Below are positions 62,354 to 64,000 of a stretch of 64,000 nucleotides of DNA, one piece after another. The position numbers were made by a program, and so were the translations under genes. The stretch is from Rotaria sp. Silwood1 (taxonomy: Eukaryota; Rotifera; Eurotatoria; Philodinida; Philodinidae), in NCBI GenBank assembly GCA_905250075.1, contig CAJNOP010000015.1, positions 555,149 through 619,148 of the forward strand, in the 5' to 3' direction. The notes below the pieces were generated by a model. The model was not told the origin of the DNA. It did not search any database and saw nothing but the letters and a program-made list of their open reading frames with translations. Each line of letters opens with the position of its first letter. The stretch's first letter is position 1.

Positions 62354-62587
62354 TTACTTTTTATACCTTGCATATAATAAATCATATACATTAGCATCAA
62401 TTGTAATGCCTAAAGCATCATAAAGTAGAACTTTATCTGATTGTCAAAGAGATACTTATGAGTAACGCATTTACTTACGCACAAGAAGAAGAGGAGTGTT
62501 TTTATTGTGGTTATTTGTTGGTTTTGTAGCATCCCATAGGAATATACTCAGCCAGTTCAATCGACTTCGTACGCGCACTGCACTCAT
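62354..62587 (-). CDS. Small two-exon protein of 63 residues, unknown
   Basis: Exon 1 (62479-62587) begins with ATG and ends at GTGC/GTAAGT. A 42-nt intron ends TTGACAATCAG. Exon 2 (62354-62436) runs to TAA. The joined frame is 63 residues: a basic Arg-rich start (SAVRVRSRLN), a short hydrophobic patch (WLSIFLWDA), a polar Asn/Lys stretch, then LLVHKVLLYDALGITIDANV and a basic end (LYARYKK). The exact donor, acceptor and phase match make a real gene more likely than chance, but I recognise no family. Size and charge would suit a small mitochondrial or membrane-associated subunit; that is only a guess. It lies upstream of the exchanger gene on the same strand. Confidence 0.5.
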
Positions 62588-63932
62588 GTTACAATTGAAT
62601 TGTAGATGCATACATTCCGTCCGTCATACTTTATAGTGTCACTTCCGTCTGGCGAGCATCAAAAAATAGCAAAGGAAAGAAAAGGCAGATATATAGATAA
62701 ACTGCTAATGCTTAACCGAAAACTCATAAAGCTTATTACTAACAGAACACGTACGATGGTTCGCATTTCTAAAATTATCAATACTATGAGATTATCTGTT
62801 ATTATCATTAAAGACAAGCAATATTATCAAATTCTTCTTATGATTTTTATTATAAAAATGAAGAATAAAATAAGTATACTAAATATAGCCTTACGAAGAA
62901 GAAATGATATGATTTTCATACTTAATTGAAAACATATGATCCTTATTTTTTCTACATTTTTATAAGCATAGAATAAGAATCTCAAGGGTATATAATGTGC
63001 CAAAAGCTTTCAATTGTATTCTTTTTAATTTTTTTCTCTATTGACATAGGCTACAAAAAAAAACGGAACAAGTAATTTTACACAAGTCATGATGTTCTTC
63101 TTATTGAACATTTCAATTAGGTTCATAAATAATTTATTTTTAATGGACTGTTCCAGAGAACGACAGCTAACACAACATTTTTTTTTCTTTCATAGAATAA
63201 CCGTTCATACAAATAACTTTTTAAAAAATTGAATCATATCAAATTATAAAATGAATACGGCTTTATTTGATACAAAAACAGAATAATAAAAATTATCGAT
63301 TGAAAATATTTATAAATATCGGTTTTTGATTAAATTTATAGAAAATTTTTTTTTTTCATCAGAATCGACTGTTGAAACAAAAAACAAAAAAAAAAGAGGA
63401 ATAAGTTATTCTAATCGAATTCAAATTACAAGCAAATGCTAAGAAAAAAATGCTTTCAGCGGAATTCCTTCGAGATACGATGAAGTAGTTTTTATTGCAA
63501 ATAAGAAATTTTCTAAGATCATTGCGTTCAGTTTATGAATTATTATTTTGTATCATAACAAGAATATGTTATATGAAATTATCATTTTTATATTGTAAAA
63601 ATTTTCTAGATAATCTTTTTTCTATTATCCTATTCATACTTTATTTCTTTTCAATATATAGTATCATTTCATTTAATTAAAAAACCTACAAAATTAATCA
63701 TCAATTCTATAATATTAATATTCAAAGTCTGTGATCATATGCATAACTAAAATGTCTTCGAAGTGTATCAAATGTATTTGTTCTTGTTTATAGTCACTTG
63801 TCAAAGACAGAAACATTAATATCATAGAAAAAAGAAAAATGTAGAACAGTTCATTTTTGAATGAAAAGAATACAATCGAAAAAAAAAAACAATTAAGATA
63901 TTATAACAGTCATATGTTGTTTTTATTTTTGT
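62588..63932. other. Intergenic DNA near the right edge
   Basis: AT-rich. A plus-strand open frame at 62606-62929 is basic and low-complexity with no recognisable domain. The part next to 63933 is the 3' flank of the last gene. Confidence 0.4.
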
Positions 63933-64000
63933 CTATCCCATACCACCCATCCAATTAGGTAATGCACCAGCTTGTGGAAAACCACCTGGGAAATTTAAAT
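63933..64000 (-). CDS. 3' end of a minus-strand gene (C-terminal 21 residues)
   Basis: Read on the minus strand, the last 68 bases give an open frame ending GGFPQAG, then PNWMGGMG and TAG. The Gly/Met/Phe-rich tail resembles those of some co-chaperones and RNA-binding proteins, but 21 residues are too few to identify it. A minus-strand AATAAA (about 63921-63926) lies just downstream of the stop, supporting a real gene end. The remainder is outside the window. Confidence 0.5.
   Translation of the reverse strand, partial: LNFPGGFPQAGALPNWMGGMG

Noticed and set aside
1-64000. CRISPR arrays, operons, prokaryotic islands, rRNA genes
   Set aside because: No direct-repeat/spacer arrays, ribosomal RNA segments or contiguous bacterial-style genes were seen; all recognised genes are eukaryotic in structure.

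Overview
The window is AT-rich nuclear DNA from an animal. Its genes are split by many very short GT-AG introns (mostly about 42-65 nt), and a few long introns are filled with repeats. Most of the proteins are recognisable metazoan ones: Dishevelled, SF1, VPS72/YL1, RAD51, NAA60, an NCKX exchanger, two single-exon rhodopsin-like GPCRs and an LRR-Ig membrane protein. Together with a secreted bacterial-looking parallel beta-helix protein, this suggests a bdelloid rotifer (Rotaria/Adineta-like). That assignment is an inference from style and content; no sequence search was run.

Layout. 1-13.5 kb: I see no gene here. It is repeat territory: a hAT-like terminus (1-163), a family of GC-rich fold-back elements ending in CCCAGGTCGA-like sequence (about 447-703, 9764-9835, 10685-11255), a long fold-back interrupted by a 2-kb element carrying tRNA-like A and B boxes (4226-7347), and an AT-rich fold-back (10296-10651). 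13.6-15.6 kb: a seven-exon secreted beta-helix gene (+). 16.7-17.6 kb: a terminal-inverted-repeat (TIR) element with a possible 10-bp target duplication. 18.1-21.8 kb: VPS72 (-) and RAD51 (+), arranged head to head. 23.5-24.4 kb: GPCR 1 (+). 25.8-31.4 kb: SF1 (-), 11 exons. 31.8-34.0 kb: a TIR element. 35.3-35.5 kb: a piggyBac-type MITE flanked by TTAA. 35.8-36.8 kb: GPCR 2 (+). 40.4-46.1 kb: Dishevelled (+), 10 exons, with a nearly perfect hAT MITE and its 8-bp target duplication in intron 1. 46.6-50.0 kb: the LRR-Ig-TM gene (+). 52.9-55.6 kb: NAA60 (+), whose only coding intron is mostly a 1.6-kb TIR element. 56.8-57.4 kb: a fold-back. 59.2-61.2 kb: NCKX-type exchanger (-). 62.35-62.59 kb: a small two-exon gene (-). 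63.93-64.0 kb: the 3' end of a further minus-strand gene.

The genes do not form a pathway; they are unrelated housekeeping, signalling and receptor genes. The points most worth a second look are changed residues at normally invariant functional sites (NCKX alpha repeats, RAD51 loop 2 and Walker A, the SF1 ULM tryptophan), several distinct non-autonomous inverted-repeat families with clear ends, splice-acceptor-like sequence just before several start codons (consistent with 5' UTR introns or spliced-leader trans-splicing), and the probable horizontal origin of the beta-helix gene. Exon joins were made by eye from splice sites and reading phase, and each full model closes in frame.
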